In this document: piece after piece, positions 9,471-19,020 of the stretch
Numbering within the stretch: position 1 is the stretch's first letter
Layout: the number at the start of each line of letters is the position of its first letter
Assembly (NCBI RefSeq): GCF_006442795.2
Contig: NZ_CP083956.1
Location: 124,001-188,000, forward strand
Reading direction: 5' to 3'
Length of the DNA: 64,000 nucleotides
Source of the DNA: Mesorhizobium sp. B1-1-8
GTDB lineage: Bacteria; Pseudomonadota; Alphaproteobacteria; Rhizobiales; Rhizobiaceae
The notes under the pieces: generated by a model
Told to the model about the DNA's origin: nothing
Databases searched by the model: none
What the model saw: the letters and a program-made list of their open reading frames with translations, nothing else
Made by a program: the position numbers and the translations under genes

Positions 9471-9703
9471 GGCGGTTTCCTCAGCGTTTGGCGATCCAGA
9501 TAGTGCAGTTTCCGGACGGAACCAAGCCGTGGAGCAAATGCTTGCCCCGGCGTGCCCCTGAAAACGACCGAAGGTGTCGGATTCGCCGGAACAGAACCTG
9601 CAACGGGGTTGACGGGTCTGCCACTTGCCCGTGGCCAAGCGGCCGGGGCGCCCTATTTCGGGCTGCCATAAGTGTCGACACGATAATCCGGAAGGAGGCA
9701 ATC

Positions 9704-10081
9704 ATGCTTGAAAACAGCAATGCCGTGGCCAATGTCGCGGTGAAGGACCTGGCCAGGGCAAAAGCCTTTTATGAGGGCACGCTCGGCCTGAAGCAGGTTG
9801 ACGACATGGACGGCGAACTGGTCGTCTACAAAAGCGGCGACACGGTCATCAATGTCTACCATTCGCAATTTGCCGGAACCAACAAGGCGACGGCGGTGAC
9901 CTGGACGGTCGGCGACCAGATCGAGCCGATCGTCAAATCGCTGAAGGCCAAGGGTGTCGCCTTCGAGCACTATGAGATGCCCGGCCTGTCGCTCGAGGGC
10001 GACATCCATGTCGGCTCAGGCATGAAGGTGGCATGGTTCAAGGATCCAGATGGCAACATCCTGAACCTGGTGGACAAGTAA
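9704..10081 (+). CDS. VOC-superfamily (glyoxalase/dioxygenase fold) protein
   Basis: 125-residue single-domain VOC protein. It opens NAVANVAVKDLARAKAFYEG, has the mid-domain strand LVVYKSGDTVINVYHS, and ends with the typical WFKDPDGNILNLV, whose terminal region usually supplies a metal-binding Glu or Asp. It is preceded by GGAGG and an ATG at 9704. Such single-domain proteins include glyoxalases, fosfomycin-type resistance enzymes and binding proteins, and the sequence alone does not discriminate. It is divergent from mrp and 90 bases ahead of the LysR gene. Confidence 0.8.
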   Translation: MLENSNAVANVAVKDLARAKAFYEGTLGLKQVDDMDGELVVYKSGDTVINVYHSQFAGTNKATAVTWTVGDQIEPIVKSLKAKGVAFEHYEMPGLSLEGDIHVGSGMKVAWFKDPDGNILNLVDK

Positions 10082-10171
10082 TACCGGACGTTCTCCTGCC
10101 GCCGGGCGATCGGATTATCGTTGCGCCGGCGCCATCTGGCGTAGCCGCCCCGCGCCCGATAGCCTGCGTCG

Positions 10172-11071
10172 ATGATCGACAAGCTGGAATTCTTCATTGC
10201 GCTCGCCAAGGAAGAGCATTTCGGCCGGGCGGCGGAGGTGTGCGGCGTCACCCAGCCGACGCTGTCGGCCGGCATCAAGCAGCTCGAGGCGCAGCTCGGC
10301 GTCATGCTGGTGCTGCGCGGCTCGCGCTTCCAGGGCCTGACTCCGGAAGGCAAGCAGGTGCTGGTTTGGGCGCGCCGCATTGTCGGGGACTCACGCACGA
10401 TGCGCGAGGAGATGCGGGCGGCGCGCCATGGCCTGTCCGGGCGCATCCGCATCGCCGCGATTCCGACGGCGCTCGCCATGGTCGCGCGGCTGACGACGCC
10501 CTTCCGCGAAAAGCATCCGGGCGTCACCTTCTCGGTGCTGTCGCGCACATCGATCGAAGTGCTGTCGCTGCTCGGCAATTTCGACGTCGATGCCGGCATC
10601 ACCTATCTCGACAACGAGCCGCTCGGGCGGGTGACCAGCGTGTCGCTCTATGACGAGCGCTACCAGTTGATCACGGCGGTCGGGAACCCCTATTCCGACC
10701 GCGACAAAGTGACATGGGCCGAGATCAGCCAGCTGCCACTCTGCCTGCTGACGCCGGACATGCAGAACCGCCGCATCATCGATCAGCATCTGGCCGAAGC
10801 CGGCGTGCAGGTGCGGCCGACGCTGGAATCCAACTCGATGATCGTGCTGTTCTCGCATATCCGGACCGGCAAATGGTCATCCATCATGCCGCTCAACCTC
10901 GCGGAAACATTCGGCTTTTCCGAACCGATCCGCGCCATTCCGATCGTCGAGCCGGACGCCAGCCACACGGTGGGCCTTGTGGCGGCGCCGCGCGAGCCGC
11001 ACACGCCGCTGGTGCAGGCGCTGCTGGACGAGGCAATGGCGCTGGCAGACGATTTCCGCGCCCATCGCTAG
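10172..11071 (+). CDS. LysR-family regulator next to the formate dehydrogenase operon
   Basis: 299-residue LysR protein. The N-terminal helix-turn-helix contains FGRAAEVCGVTQPTLSAGIKQL and is followed by a linker helix and a periplasmic-binding-like effector domain from about residue 90. It lies directly upstream of fdsG on the same strand, an arrangement seen for regulators of formate dehydrogenase in other proteobacteria. An ATAG-N7-CTAT palindrome stands between its stop and fdsG. It probably activates the fds operon in response to formate or redox state; the ligand is not shown by the sequence. Confidence 0.87.
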   Translation: MIDKLEFFIALAKEEHFGRAAEVCGVTQPTLSAGIKQLEAQLGVMLVLRGSRFQGLTPEGKQVLVWARRIVGDSRTMREEMRAARHGLSGRIRIAAIPTALAMVARLTTPFREKHPGVTFSVLSRTSIEVLSLLGNFDVDAGITYLDNEPLGRVTSVSLYDERYQLITAVGNPYSDRDKVTWAEISQLPLCLLTPDMQNRRIIDQHLAEAGVQVRPTLESNSMIVLFSHIRTGKWSSIMPLNLAETFGFSEPIRAIPIVEPDASHTVGLVAAPREPHTPLVQALLDEAMALADDFRAHR

Positions 11072-11097
11072 GTTAGAAAATGCGGACGGGCGTCCTT

Positions 11098-11114
11098 GAT
11101 AGAAAATTTCTATC
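11098..11114. promoter_or_regulatory. LysR-type operator upstream of fdsG
   Basis: GATAGAAA-A-TTTCTATC is a perfect 17-bp palindrome with an ATAG-N7-CTAT core, the half-site layout used by OxyR-like LysR proteins. It lies 27 bases after the LysR stop and 150 bases before fdsG. Confidence 0.7.
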
Positions 11115-11264
11115 GAGCAACGGATCGGCTTTATTGATCTAGAGGGTTTCCTCTGATTTTGTAAGGACTTAGCGATATTGCGTCCTGTGCGTGTCGTTGC
11201 CCCAAAAACGCTCTATATCTTGGGGTGGCATACATTGGGACGCCATGACCAGGGAGGGCGCTGC

Positions 11265-11744
11265 ATGACGATGCAGCCTGCAAGTACCGAGATCGCATCG
11301 CGCACGGCCGCGATCATCGACGAGTTGAAGGACCTCGAAGGTCCGCTGCTGCCGATCCTGCACGGCATCCAGGAAGAATTCGGCCATGTGCCGCAGGCAG
11401 CGCTCCCGGTCATCGCCGACGGGCTGAACCTCTCCAGGGCCGAGGTGCACGGCGTCGTCACCTTCTATCATGATTTCCGCGCCCGCCCGGCCGGCCGGCA
11501 CGTGCTCAAACTCTGCCAGGCGGAAGCCTGCCAGTCGATGGGCTCGGACGCCGTCGCCGCCAAGGTCAAGCAATTGCTCGGCATCGATTTCCACGAAACC
11601 GCGCGCGACGGATCGGTGACGCTGGAGCCGGTCTATTGCCTCGGGCTTTGCGCCTGCTCGCCATCGGCAATGCTGGACGGCGAGGTGATCGGCCGGCTCG
11701 ACGACGAGAAGATCGAAGAGATCGTCGCGGAGGTGCGCTCATGA
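11265..11744 (+). CDS. fdsG: NAD-dependent formate dehydrogenase gamma subunit
   Basis: 159-residue NuoE-like subunit that passes electrons within the soluble molybdenum formate dehydrogenase. Its [2Fe-2S] ligands are visible as C84, C89, C125 and C129 (CQAEAC and CLGLC). The start at 11265 follows AGGGAGGG by 6 bases; the longer frame upstream is not needed. Its stop overlaps the fdsB start (ATGA), implying translational coupling. Absence of other nuo genes and the adjacent catalytic subunit show that this is formate dehydrogenase, not complex I. Confidence 0.95.
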   Translation: MTMQPASTEIASRTAAIIDELKDLEGPLLPILHGIQEEFGHVPQAALPVIADGLNLSRAEVHGVVTFYHDFRARPAGRHVLKLCQAEACQSMGSDAVAAKVKQLLGIDFHETARDGSVTLEPVYCLGLCACSPSAMLDGEVIGRLDDEKIEEIVAEVRS

Positions 11745-13297
11745 CCCCGCGCATCTACATCCCAGGCGATTCCGGCGCGATAGCGCTTGGCGCGGAGAAA
11801 GTCGCCAAGGCGGTTCGTGCCGAGCTTGCCGAGCGCGGCATCGAGGCCAAGATCGTGCGCACCGGCTCACGCGGCGCCTATTTCCTCGAGCCGATGGTCG
11901 AGGTGGCGACAGAGACGGGCCGCGTCGCCTACGGACCGGTGAAGCCGTCGGACGTGAAAAGCCTGTTCGACAGCGGCTTCCTCAAGGGCGGCCATCACAA
12001 GCGCTGGCTCGGTTCGCCCGACAAAATCCCGTTCCTTGCCAGGCAGACGCGGCTGACCTTCGCCCGCTGCGGCGTCATCGATCCGCTGTCGCTCGACAAT
12101 TACAAGGCGCATGGCGGCCTGAAGGGCCTTGAGAACGCCGTCGCCATGGCATCGGCCGATATCGTCAAGCAGGTTACCGAGTCCGGCTTGCGCGGCCGCG
12201 GCGGCGCAGGCTTTCCGACCGGCATCAAATGGAAGACCGTGCTGGATACGACTTCCGACCGCAAATACATCGTCTGCAATGCCGACGAGGGCGACAGCGC
12301 CACCTTCGCCGACCGCATGATCATGGAGGGCGATCCCTTCGTGCTCATCGAAGGCATGACAATCGCCGGCATCGCCACCGGCGCCACCAAGGGTTTCGTC
12401 TATATCCGCTCGGAATATCCGCATGCGGTGGCGACGATGAACAAGGCCGTCGAGATCGCCCGCAAGCACGGCGTGCTCGGCGTCAATGTGCTGGGCTCGT
12501 CCAGCGCCTTCGACATGGAAATCCGCGTCGGCGCCGGCGCCTATGTCTGCGGCGAGGAAACCTCGTTGCTCAACAGCCTGGAAGGCAAGCGCGGCGTGGT
12601 GCGCGCCAAGCCGCCGCTGCCGGCTATCCAGGGTCTGTTCGGCAAACCGACGGTGATCAACAACGTGATCAGCCTCGCCTCGGTGCCGATCATCATGGAC
12701 AGGGGTGCTGCCTTCTACAAGGATTTCGGCATGGGCCGCTCGCGCGGCACGATCCCGATCCAGATCGCGGGCAACGTCAAGCATGGCGGCCTGTTCGAAA
12801 CGGCGTTCGGCCTGACGCTGGGCGAGATCGTCGACGAGATCGGCGGCGGAACGGCCACCGGCCGGCCGGTGAAGGCGGTGCAGGTCGGCGGCCCGCTCGG
12901 CGCCTATTTCCCACGCAGCCTGTTCGACACGCCGTTCGACTACGAAGAATTCGCCAAGCGCGACGGGCTGATCGGTCACGCCGGCATCACGGTGTTCGAC
13001 GATACTGCCGACATGCTGAAGCAAGCGCGCTTCGCCATGGAGTTCTGCGCCATCGAGAGCTGCGGCAAGTGCACGCCCTGCCGCATCGGCTCGACCCGCG
13101 GCGTGGAGGTTCTCGACAAGGTCGCCGCCGGGATCGAGGCGGAGAAGAACCTCGCCCTGGTCACCGACCTCTGCAACACGATGAAGTTCGGATCGCTGTG
13201 CGCGCTGGGCGGCTTCACGCCCTACCCGGTGATGAGCTCGATCACGCATTTCCCCGAGGATTTCAAGCCCGCGCCGGCGCGCGTGGCCGCTGAATAG
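11741..13297 (+). CDS. fdsB: NAD-dependent formate dehydrogenase beta subunit
   Basis: 518-residue flavoprotein that reduces NAD+. An N-terminal thioredoxin-like [2Fe-2S]-fold region (about 1-110) precedes the NuoF-like core with the FMN/NAD glycine loop GRGGAGFPTG near 152-161, a second nucleotide-binding stretch around GAGAYVCGEETSL, and the [4Fe-4S] ligands in SCGKCTPCR plus a cysteine in SLCALGG. The ATG at 11741 overlaps the fdsG stop. Frame and length fit the family, and the gene is intact. Confidence 0.96.
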   Translation: MTPRIYIPGDSGAIALGAEKVAKAVRAELAERGIEAKIVRTGSRGAYFLEPMVEVATETGRVAYGPVKPSDVKSLFDSGFLKGGHHKRWLGSPDKIPFLARQTRLTFARCGVIDPLSLDNYKAHGGLKGLENAVAMASADIVKQVTESGLRGRGGAGFPTGIKWKTVLDTTSDRKYIVCNADEGDSATFADRMIMEGDPFVLIEGMTIAGIATGATKGFVYIRSEYPHAVATMNKAVEIARKHGVLGVNVLGSSSAFDMEIRVGAGAYVCGEETSLLNSLEGKRGVVRAKPPLPAIQGLFGKPTVINNVISLASVPIIMDRGAAFYKDFGMGRSRGTIPIQIAGNVKHGGLFETAFGLTLGEIVDEIGGGTATGRPVKAVQVGGPLGAYFPRSLFDTPFDYEEFAKRDGLIGHAGITVFDDTADMLKQARFAMEFCAIESCGKCTPCRIGSTRGVEVLDKVAAGIEAEKNLALVTDLCNTMKFGSLCALGGFTPYPVMSSITHFPEDFKPAPARVAAE

Positions 13298-13307
13298 GAG
13301 CTGGCAG

Positions 13308-16220
13308 ATGAACATCAAGGCCGACTTCCCGACACTCATCGAAGAGATCGATTTCGGAACTCCGGAGTCGAAAGCGGAGAAGCGGGTCACGTTGACCGTC
13401 GACGGCCGCAGCATCAGCGTGCCGGAAGGCACCTCGATCATGCGCGCGGCGATGGAGGGCGGGGTCGAGATCCCGAAACTCTGCGCCACCGACATGCTGG
13501 ATTCCTTCGGTTCCTGCCGTGTCTGCCTGGTCGAGATCGAAGGCCGCGGGGGCACGCCGGCTTCCTGCACGACGCCGGTCGGCGAAGGCATGGTGGTGCG
13601 CACGCAATCCGAACGGCTCGACGCCATCCGCCGCGGCGTCATGGAACTCTACGTCTCCGATCATCCGACCGGCTGGAACGAGAAGGCCGGCACCGGCGCC
13701 AGCGAGTTCGACGCGGTGGCGAAGTCGGTTGGCCTCTCCGAAAACCGCTACGGCGTCGAGGGCCGCAACCACGTCAAAGACGAAGGTGGCGTCGCGCCCG
13801 GCCATGGCTCGCTGGCGGTCGACTACATCGCCCGCGACGAATCCAACCCCTATTTCACCTATGATCCGGCGCAGTGCATCGTCTGCTCGCGCTGCGTGCG
13901 CGCCTGCGAAGAAGTGCAGGGCACCTTCGCGCTGACCATCGAAGGCCGCGGCTTCGAATCGCGCATGGTCGCCGGCATGCACGAGGATTTCATCGCTTCC
14001 GAATGCGTGTCCTGCGGCGCCTGCGTGCAGGCCTGCCCGACCGACGCGCTGCGCGAGAAGACGGTGCTGGAGAAGGGCATGCCGGAGCGCTCGGCTGTCA
14101 CCACCTGCGCCTATTGCGGCGTCGGCTGCTCGTTCAAGGCCGAGGTGAAGGGCGACGAGGTCATCCGCATGCTGCCCTACAAGGACGGCAAGGCGAACCA
14201 CGGCCATTCCTGCGTCAAAGGCCGCTTCGCTTACGGCTATGCCACCCACAAGGACCGCATCCTGTCGCCGATGGTCCGCGAGAAGATCAGCGATCCCTGG
14301 CGCGAAGTGAGCTGGGAAGAGGCTATCGCCCATACGGCCAAGGAATTCCGCCGCATCCAGTATCAGTATGGGCGCACCGCGATCGGCGGCATCACCTCCT
14401 CGCGCTGCACCAATGAGGAGACTTATCTCGTCCAGAAGCTGGTGCGCCAAGGCTTCCGCAACAACAATGTCGACACCTGCGCGCGCGTCTGTCATTCGCC
14501 GACCGGCTACGGCCTCGGCCAGACCTACGGCACCTCGGCCGGCACGCAGGATTTCGATTCTGTCGAATTCACCGACGTCGCCGTCATCATCGGCGCCAAT
14601 CCGGTTTCCGCCCATCCGGTGTTCGCTTCGCGGCTGAAGAAGCGGCTGCGCCAAGGTGCCAAGCTGATCGTGCTCGATCCGCGCCGTACCGAGATGGTGA
14701 AGTCGGCGCATGTCGAGGCCGACTATCACCTGCCGCTGAAGCCCGGCACCAATGTCGCGGTGCTGACTGCACTGGCGCATGTCATCGTCACCGAAGGCCT
14801 GTTCGACGAAGCCTTCATCCGCGAACGCTGCGACTGGGCCGAGTTCCAGGACTGGGCATCCTTCGTCGCCCTGCCGGAAAACAGCCCAGAGACGGTCGGC
14901 AAGCTCTCGGGCGTCGATCCGGAGCTGATCCGCGGTGCGGCGCGTCTCTATGCCACCGGCGGCAACGGCGCGATCTATTACGGCCTCGGCGTGACCGAGC
15001 ATAGCCAGGGCTCGACCACGGTGATGGCGATCGCCAACCTCGCCATGGCGACCGGCAATATCGGGCGTCCGGGCGTCGGCGTGAACCCGCTGCGCGGCCA
15101 GAACAACGTGCAGGGCTCCTGCGACATGGGCTCGTTCCCGCATGAGCTGCCCGGCTATCGCCACATCTCGGGCGATGCGGTGCGCGACATCTATGAGAGC
15201 CTGTGGGGCGTGAAGCTCGACGACGAGCCGGGCCTGCGCATCCCCAACATGCTCGACGCCGCCGTCGACGGCTCCTTCAAGGGCATCTACATCCAGGGCG
15301 AGGACATCCTGCAGTCCGATCCCGACACCAAGCATGTCGCGGGCGGCCTTGCGGCGATGGAATGCGTCGTCGTGCACGACCTCTTCCTCAACGAGACGGC
15401 GAACTACGCGCATGTCTTCCTGCCGGGCTCGACCTTCCTCGAGAAGGACGGCACCTTCACCAATGCCGAGCGCCGCATCAACATGGTGCGCAAGGTGCTG
15501 GAGCCGAAGGCGCGCTACGCCGACTGGGAGGCGACGCAGGAGCTTGCCCGCGCCATCGGGCTGGACTGGAACTACACGCATCCCTCTGAGATCATGGACG
15601 AGATCGCCCAGACGACGCCGAGCTTCGCCGGCGTCTCCTTCGAGCTGCTCGACCGTGTCGGATCGGTGCAATGGCCCTGCAACGAGAAGGCGCCGCTCGG
15701 TACCCCGATCATGCATGTCGACGGCTTCGTGCGCGGCAAGGGCAAGTTCATCCGCACCGAATATGTGGCGACGGACGAGAGGACCGGCCCGCGCTATCCG
15801 CTGCTGCTCACCACCGGCCGTATCCTGTCGCAGTACAATGTCGGCGCGCAGACCAGGCGCACCGAAAACGTCATGTGGCATGCCGAGGACCGGTTGGAGA
15901 TCCATCCGCATGACGCCGAAGTCCGCGGTGTGCGCGAAGGCGACTGGGTGCGGCTGGCGAGCCGTTCGGGCGAGACGACGCTGCGCGCGCTGATCACCGA
16001 CCGCGTCTCGCCGGGCGTCGTCTACACGACCTTCCACCATCCCGATACGCAGGCCAACGTGATCACCACCGACTTCTCGGACTGGGCGACCAATTGTCCG
16101 GAATATAAGGTCACCGCCGTGCAGGTGGCGCCGTCCAACGGCCCGACCGACTGGCAGAAGGACTATAACGAGCAGGCCAAGCAGAGCCGCCGCATCGCCC
16201 CGCTGGAAGCGGCGGAGTAG
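13308..16220 (+). CDS. fdsA: Molybdenum formate dehydrogenase alpha (catalytic) subunit
   Basis: 970-residue catalytic subunit oxidising formate to CO2. In order it has a [2Fe-2S] ferredoxin domain (C59, C70, C73, C87), two ferredoxin-like [4Fe-4S] motifs (C190/193/196/200 and C233/236/239/243), a further [4Fe-4S] set at C267/270/274/302, and the bis-MGD molybdopterin domain. The active-site Cys-His pair is C395-H396, so it is a cysteine rather than a selenocysteine enzyme, matching Rhodobacter-type FdsA. The start follows AGGAG and lies 10 bases after fdsB. Maturation would require FdhD, encoded next. Confidence 0.97.
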   Translation: MNIKADFPTLIEEIDFGTPESKAEKRVTLTVDGRSISVPEGTSIMRAAMEGGVEIPKLCATDMLDSFGSCRVCLVEIEGRGGTPASCTTPVGEGMVVRTQSERLDAIRRGVMELYVSDHPTGWNEKAGTGASEFDAVAKSVGLSENRYGVEGRNHVKDEGGVAPGHGSLAVDYIARDESNPYFTYDPAQCIVCSRCVRACEEVQGTFALTIEGRGFESRMVAGMHEDFIASECVSCGACVQACPTDALREKTVLEKGMPERSAVTTCAYCGVGCSFKAEVKGDEVIRMLPYKDGKANHGHSCVKGRFAYGYATHKDRILSPMVREKISDPWREVSWEEAIAHTAKEFRRIQYQYGRTAIGGITSSRCTNEETYLVQKLVRQGFRNNNVDTCARVCHSPTGYGLGQTYGTSAGTQDFDSVEFTDVAVIIGANPVSAHPVFASRLKKRLRQGAKLIVLDPRRTEMVKSAHVEADYHLPLKPGTNVAVLTALAHVIVTEGLFDEAFIRERCDWAEFQDWASFVALPENSPETVGKLSGVDPELIRGAARLYATGGNGAIYYGLGVTEHSQGSTTVMAIANLAMATGNIGRPGVGVNPLRGQNNVQGSCDMGSFPHELPGYRHISGDAVRDIYESLWGVKLDDEPGLRIPNMLDAAVDGSFKGIYIQGEDILQSDPDTKHVAGGLAAMECVVVHDLFLNETANYAHVFLPGSTFLEKDGTFTNAERRINMVRKVLEPKARYADWEATQELARAIGLDWNYTHPSEIMDEIAQTTPSFAGVSFELLDRVGSVQWPCNEKAPLGTPIMHVDGFVRGKGKFIRTEYVATDERTGPRYPLLLTTGRILSQYNVGAQTRRTENVMWHAEDRLEIHPHDAEVRGVREGDWVRLASRSGETTLRALITDRVSPGVVYTTFHHPDTQANVITTDFSDWATNCPEYKVTAVQVAPSNGPTDWQKDYNEQAKQSRRIAPLEAAE

Positions 16221-16223
16221 TCC

Positions 16224-17054
16224 TTGGCCGCGCGCCGCAAAGCGACGACACAGATATCGCGGCTGGCGCATCGCGCCAGCGGCACGACTGCCGCCAACCG
16301 CATGGTGCCCGAGGAGACGCCGGTGGCGTTCTCCTATGCCGGCACCACGCATGCGGTGATGATGGCGAGCCCCGCCGACTTCGAGGATTTCGCGCTCGGC
16401 TTCTCGCTGACCGAGGGCATCATTGCCGACCCGGCAGAGATCGAGGCGATCGAGGTCGCGGATCTCGGCGCCGGTATCGATATTCAGATCAGGCTGAGGG
16501 ACAAGGCCAATACGCGTTTCCAGGCGCGGCGGCGCAGGCTCGCCGGTCCGGTCGGCTGCGGGTTGTGCGGCATCGAATCGATCGAGGAAGCCATGCGTTC
16601 GGTCGATGCGGTCGGTTCGTCGAAACTTACGCTTGAGGCCGAGGACATCACCCGCTCGGTCAAGCTGCTGTCGAAGCTGCAGCCGTTGCATACCGCGACC
16701 GGCGCCGTGCATGCGGCCGGCTTCTACGTTCCAGGCAAAGGCATCGTCATGGCGCGCGAGGATGTCGGCCGCCACAATGCGCTGGACAAGCTGGCCGGCG
16801 CGTTGGCCAAGGCCGGCATCGACGGCGCTTCGGGTGCGGTCGTGGTGACGTCGCGCGTGTCGGTGGAAATGGTGCAGAAAACCGCTGCCATCGGCGCAGC
16901 CGTCATCATCGCCGTCTCGGCGCCGACCGCGCTGGCCATCCGCACGGCGGAGGCCGCCGGCATGACGCTGGTAGCGCTGGTGCGCGGCGACGATTTCGAT
17001 ATTTTCACCCACCCGGACCGGGTGGCTTCCGGAGTTGCCCAGCATGTCGCATGA
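16224..17054 (+). CDS. fdhD: FdhD sulfur-transfer chaperone for formate dehydrogenase
   Basis: 276-residue accessory protein that passes sulfur to the Mo-bis-MGD cofactor before its insertion into FdsA. The essential flexible-loop pair is visible as GCGLCG, with the later family stretches AREDVGRHNALDKL and VTSRVSVEMVQK. The start appears to be TTG at 16224, with GGAG within the end of fdsA, giving an almost seamless junction of 3 bases. Its end overlaps the fdsD start by 11 bases, so it is co-translated with the operon. Confidence 0.95.
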   Translation: MAARRKATTQISRLAHRASGTTAANRMVPEETPVAFSYAGTTHAVMMASPADFEDFALGFSLTEGIIADPAEIEAIEVADLGAGIDIQIRLRDKANTRFQARRRRLAGPVGCGLCGIESIEEAMRSVDAVGSSKLTLEAEDITRSVKLLSKLQPLHTATGAVHAAGFYVPGKGIVMAREDVGRHNALDKLAGALAKAGIDGASGAVVVTSRVSVEMVQKTAAIGAAVIIAVSAPTALAIRTAEAAGMTLVALVRGDDFDIFTHPDRVASGVAQHVA

Positions 17055-17355
17055 CGAGGAACACATCACCAGCACCAGGGAAAAGCTGGTGCGCATGGCC
17101 AACCAGATCGCGGCCTTTTTTCATTCGAAGCCGCGCGAGCAAGGCATTGCCGGCGTCGCCGAGCATATCAACAAGTTCTGGGAGCCGCGGATGCGGCGGC
17201 AGTTCTTCGAGATGCTGGACGGCGGCACGGAGAATTTCGACGAGCTGGTGATCGCCGCCTCGGCCAGGATCAAGCGGCCGATCACGCCGGCCGAGGCCGA
17301 TCTGAAACTCGGGCTCAAAGTTCCTCCAGGCGACATCGCCGCTCCGCAAAAATAG
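17044..17355 (+). CDS. fdsD: Formate dehydrogenase delta subunit
   Basis: 103-residue small subunit found at the end of fds operons. It carries the family features KLVRMANQIAAFF and HINKFWEPRMRRQFFE. It is thought to help assembly or activity of the soluble formate dehydrogenase. ATG at 17044 is preferred, with GGAG 9 bases upstream; the in-frame TTG at 17035 touches that site. It is the last gene of the operon, and no clear terminator follows. Confidence 0.93.
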   Translation: MSHDEEHITSTREKLVRMANQIAAFFHSKPREQGIAGVAEHINKFWEPRMRRQFFEMLDGGTENFDELVIAASARIKRPITPAEADLKLGLKVPPGDIAAPQK

Positions 17356-17466
17356 CAGCGTAGCCGACGGCTTATATTTTCAATCGCTAAAGTTTAAGCT
17401 GCCGCAGCCGGGGCAGCTCTGCTATGGTTGACGACAGGAAATCGTCTGGCCAGACAGGGCTATTGC

Positions 17467-19020
17467 GTGAGGCCGATCGAGACCCGATACGCCCGTAGCG
17501 GCGATGTGCGGATCGCCTATCAGGTGGTCGGCCAGGGTTCGCTTGATCTCGTCTTCGTGCCGGGCTTCATCTCCAATCTCGACCTGCACTGGGAAGACGA
17601 GGGCTACAGCCGGCTGTTGAAGCGGCTTTCGGCCTTCTCGCGGCTGATCCTGTTCGACAAACGCGGGACCGGCCTGTCGGACCGCGTCGACACCCACCAT
17701 TTGCCCAGCTTAGAGACCCGCATGGATGATGTGCGCGCGGTGATGGACGCGACCGGCAGCGGCCGGGCGGCGATCCTCGGCGCCTCGGAAGGCGCGCCGA
17801 TGGCGATGCTGTTCGCCGCCACCTATCCCGAACGGACGCGGTCGCTGGTGCTCTATGGCGGCTATGCGCATTTCCACAAATGGGTGATGCCGCCGGAACG
17901 GCTCGACGCCTTTATCGAAACCGCGGAGACGTCATGGGGCACCGGCGCCACGCTGCCCAATTTCGCCCCGGGCCGGGTCGACGACCCACACTTTGCCCAA
18001 TGGTGGGGACGGTTCGAGCGGCTGTCGGCAAGCCCGACGGCGGCGGCGGCACTGGCGCGCATGAATGCCGGGATCGACGTGCGCGGCATTCTCGCGGCGA
18101 TTAGCGCGCCGACGCTTCTGATCCATCGCCGCAACGACGCCCGCGTCGACCCGGAGGCCAGCCGCTTCCTCGCCAGGAAGATTCCGAACGCCCGGCTGGT
18201 CGAAATACCCGGCCGCGATCACCCGATCTGGACCGGCGATGTCGACCGCGTGGCCGACCTGATCGAGGAATGTCTCACCGGCCAGCCGGCGGTGGCCGAC
18301 ACCGAGCGTGTGCTGGCCGCGCTGCTGGTGACGCGCATCTACGACACCGCGCGGCTTGGCGACCGATTGTGGAGCGAACGCAGCCTGCGGTTCCAGGAAA
18401 ACTGGCGCATGCTGGTGGGGCGGCACGGCGGACGCATCGCCGGAACGCATGGAGAATTAATGATCTCACGCTTCGACGGCCCGGCGCGCGCCGTCCGCTG
18501 CGCGGCGCTGCTGCGCGAGGCGGCGCAGGAGATCGGTGTGGCAAGCGCGCAAGGCGTGCATGTCGGCGAGGTCGAGGTGCGCGGGCCGCCGGCAGGGCTG
18601 ACGGCGCGGGTGACCATACAGCTTGCCGCCCATGCCGAACGCGGCCACATCCTCGCCTCGCGGCTGGTCGCCGACCTGGCGGCGGGTTCCGGGCTGCATT
18701 TCACCGATGCCGGGCGCATCAGCCTCGACGAATTGGACGAGCCGCTGGCGGTGGTCCGGGTAACGGCCGAACAGCATCTGGAGCCGGCCTGCCGCCCCAA
18801 GCCAAAGCCGGCCGAGCCGACAGCGCTGACGGCGCGCGAAAGCGAGGTGGTGAACCTGATTGCCGACGGCAAGAGCAATGCCGCGATCGCCGCCGAACTC
18901 AGCCTCAGCGAGCACACGGTCAAACGTCATGTCGCCAACATACTGCTCAAGCTCGACCTGCCGTCGCGGGCGGCGGCGGCCGCATTCTCGGCCAGACATG
19001 CTGGCCCGGACGGGCCATGA
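17467..19020 (+). CDS. Alpha/beta-hydrolase, cyclase-like and LuxR DNA-binding fusion protein
   Basis: About 517 residues in three parts. Residues about 1-275 form an alpha/beta-hydrolase with the oxyanion stretch DKRGTGLSD, the nucleophile elbow GASEGAP and a terminal GRDHPIW histidine. Residues about 285-440 resemble a class III nucleotide cyclase fold (RIYDTARLGDRLW, HGGRIAGTHGELMISRFDG), but the metal-binding aspartates are not evident. Residues about 455-517 are a LuxR/FixJ helix-turn-helix (LTARESEVVNLIADGKSNAAIA). I chose GTG at 17467 because relatives start near RPIETRYARSGDVRIAYQ; a TTG at 17428 is possible. It heads a same-strand run of four enzyme-like genes and may regulate them. 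The inducer is unknown. Confidence 0.8.
   Translation: MRPIETRYARSGDVRIAYQVVGQGSLDLVFVPGFISNLDLHWEDEGYSRLLKRLSAFSRLILFDKRGTGLSDRVDTHHLPSLETRMDDVRAVMDATGSGRAAILGASEGAPMAMLFAATYPERTRSLVLYGGYAHFHKWVMPPERLDAFIETAETSWGTGATLPNFAPGRVDDPHFAQWWGRFERLSASPTAAAALARMNAGIDVRGILAAISAPTLLIHRRNDARVDPEASRFLARKIPNARLVEIPGRDHPIWTGDVDRVADLIEECLTGQPAVADTERVLAALLVTRIYDTARLGDRLWSERSLRFQENWRMLVGRHGGRIAGTHGELMISRFDGPARAVRCAALLREAAQEIGVASAQGVHVGEVEVRGPPAGLTARVTIQLAAHAERGHILASRLVADLAAGSGLHFTDAGRISLDELDEPLAVVRVTAEQHLEPACRPKPKPAEPTALTARESEVVNLIADGKSNAAIAAELSLSEHTVKRHVANILLKLDLPSRAAAAAFSARHAGPDGP

Noticed and set aside
11265..13297. NuoE/NuoF of respiratory complex I
   Set aside because: Followed by a formate dehydrogenase catalytic subunit, fdhD and fdsD; no other nuo genes.
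13263..17102. A 1279-codon open frame antisense to fdsA/fdhD
   Set aside because: It is the codon-position shadow of the formate dehydrogenase genes: arginine/histidine-rich, with no family motifs, and fully covered by well-supported genes.
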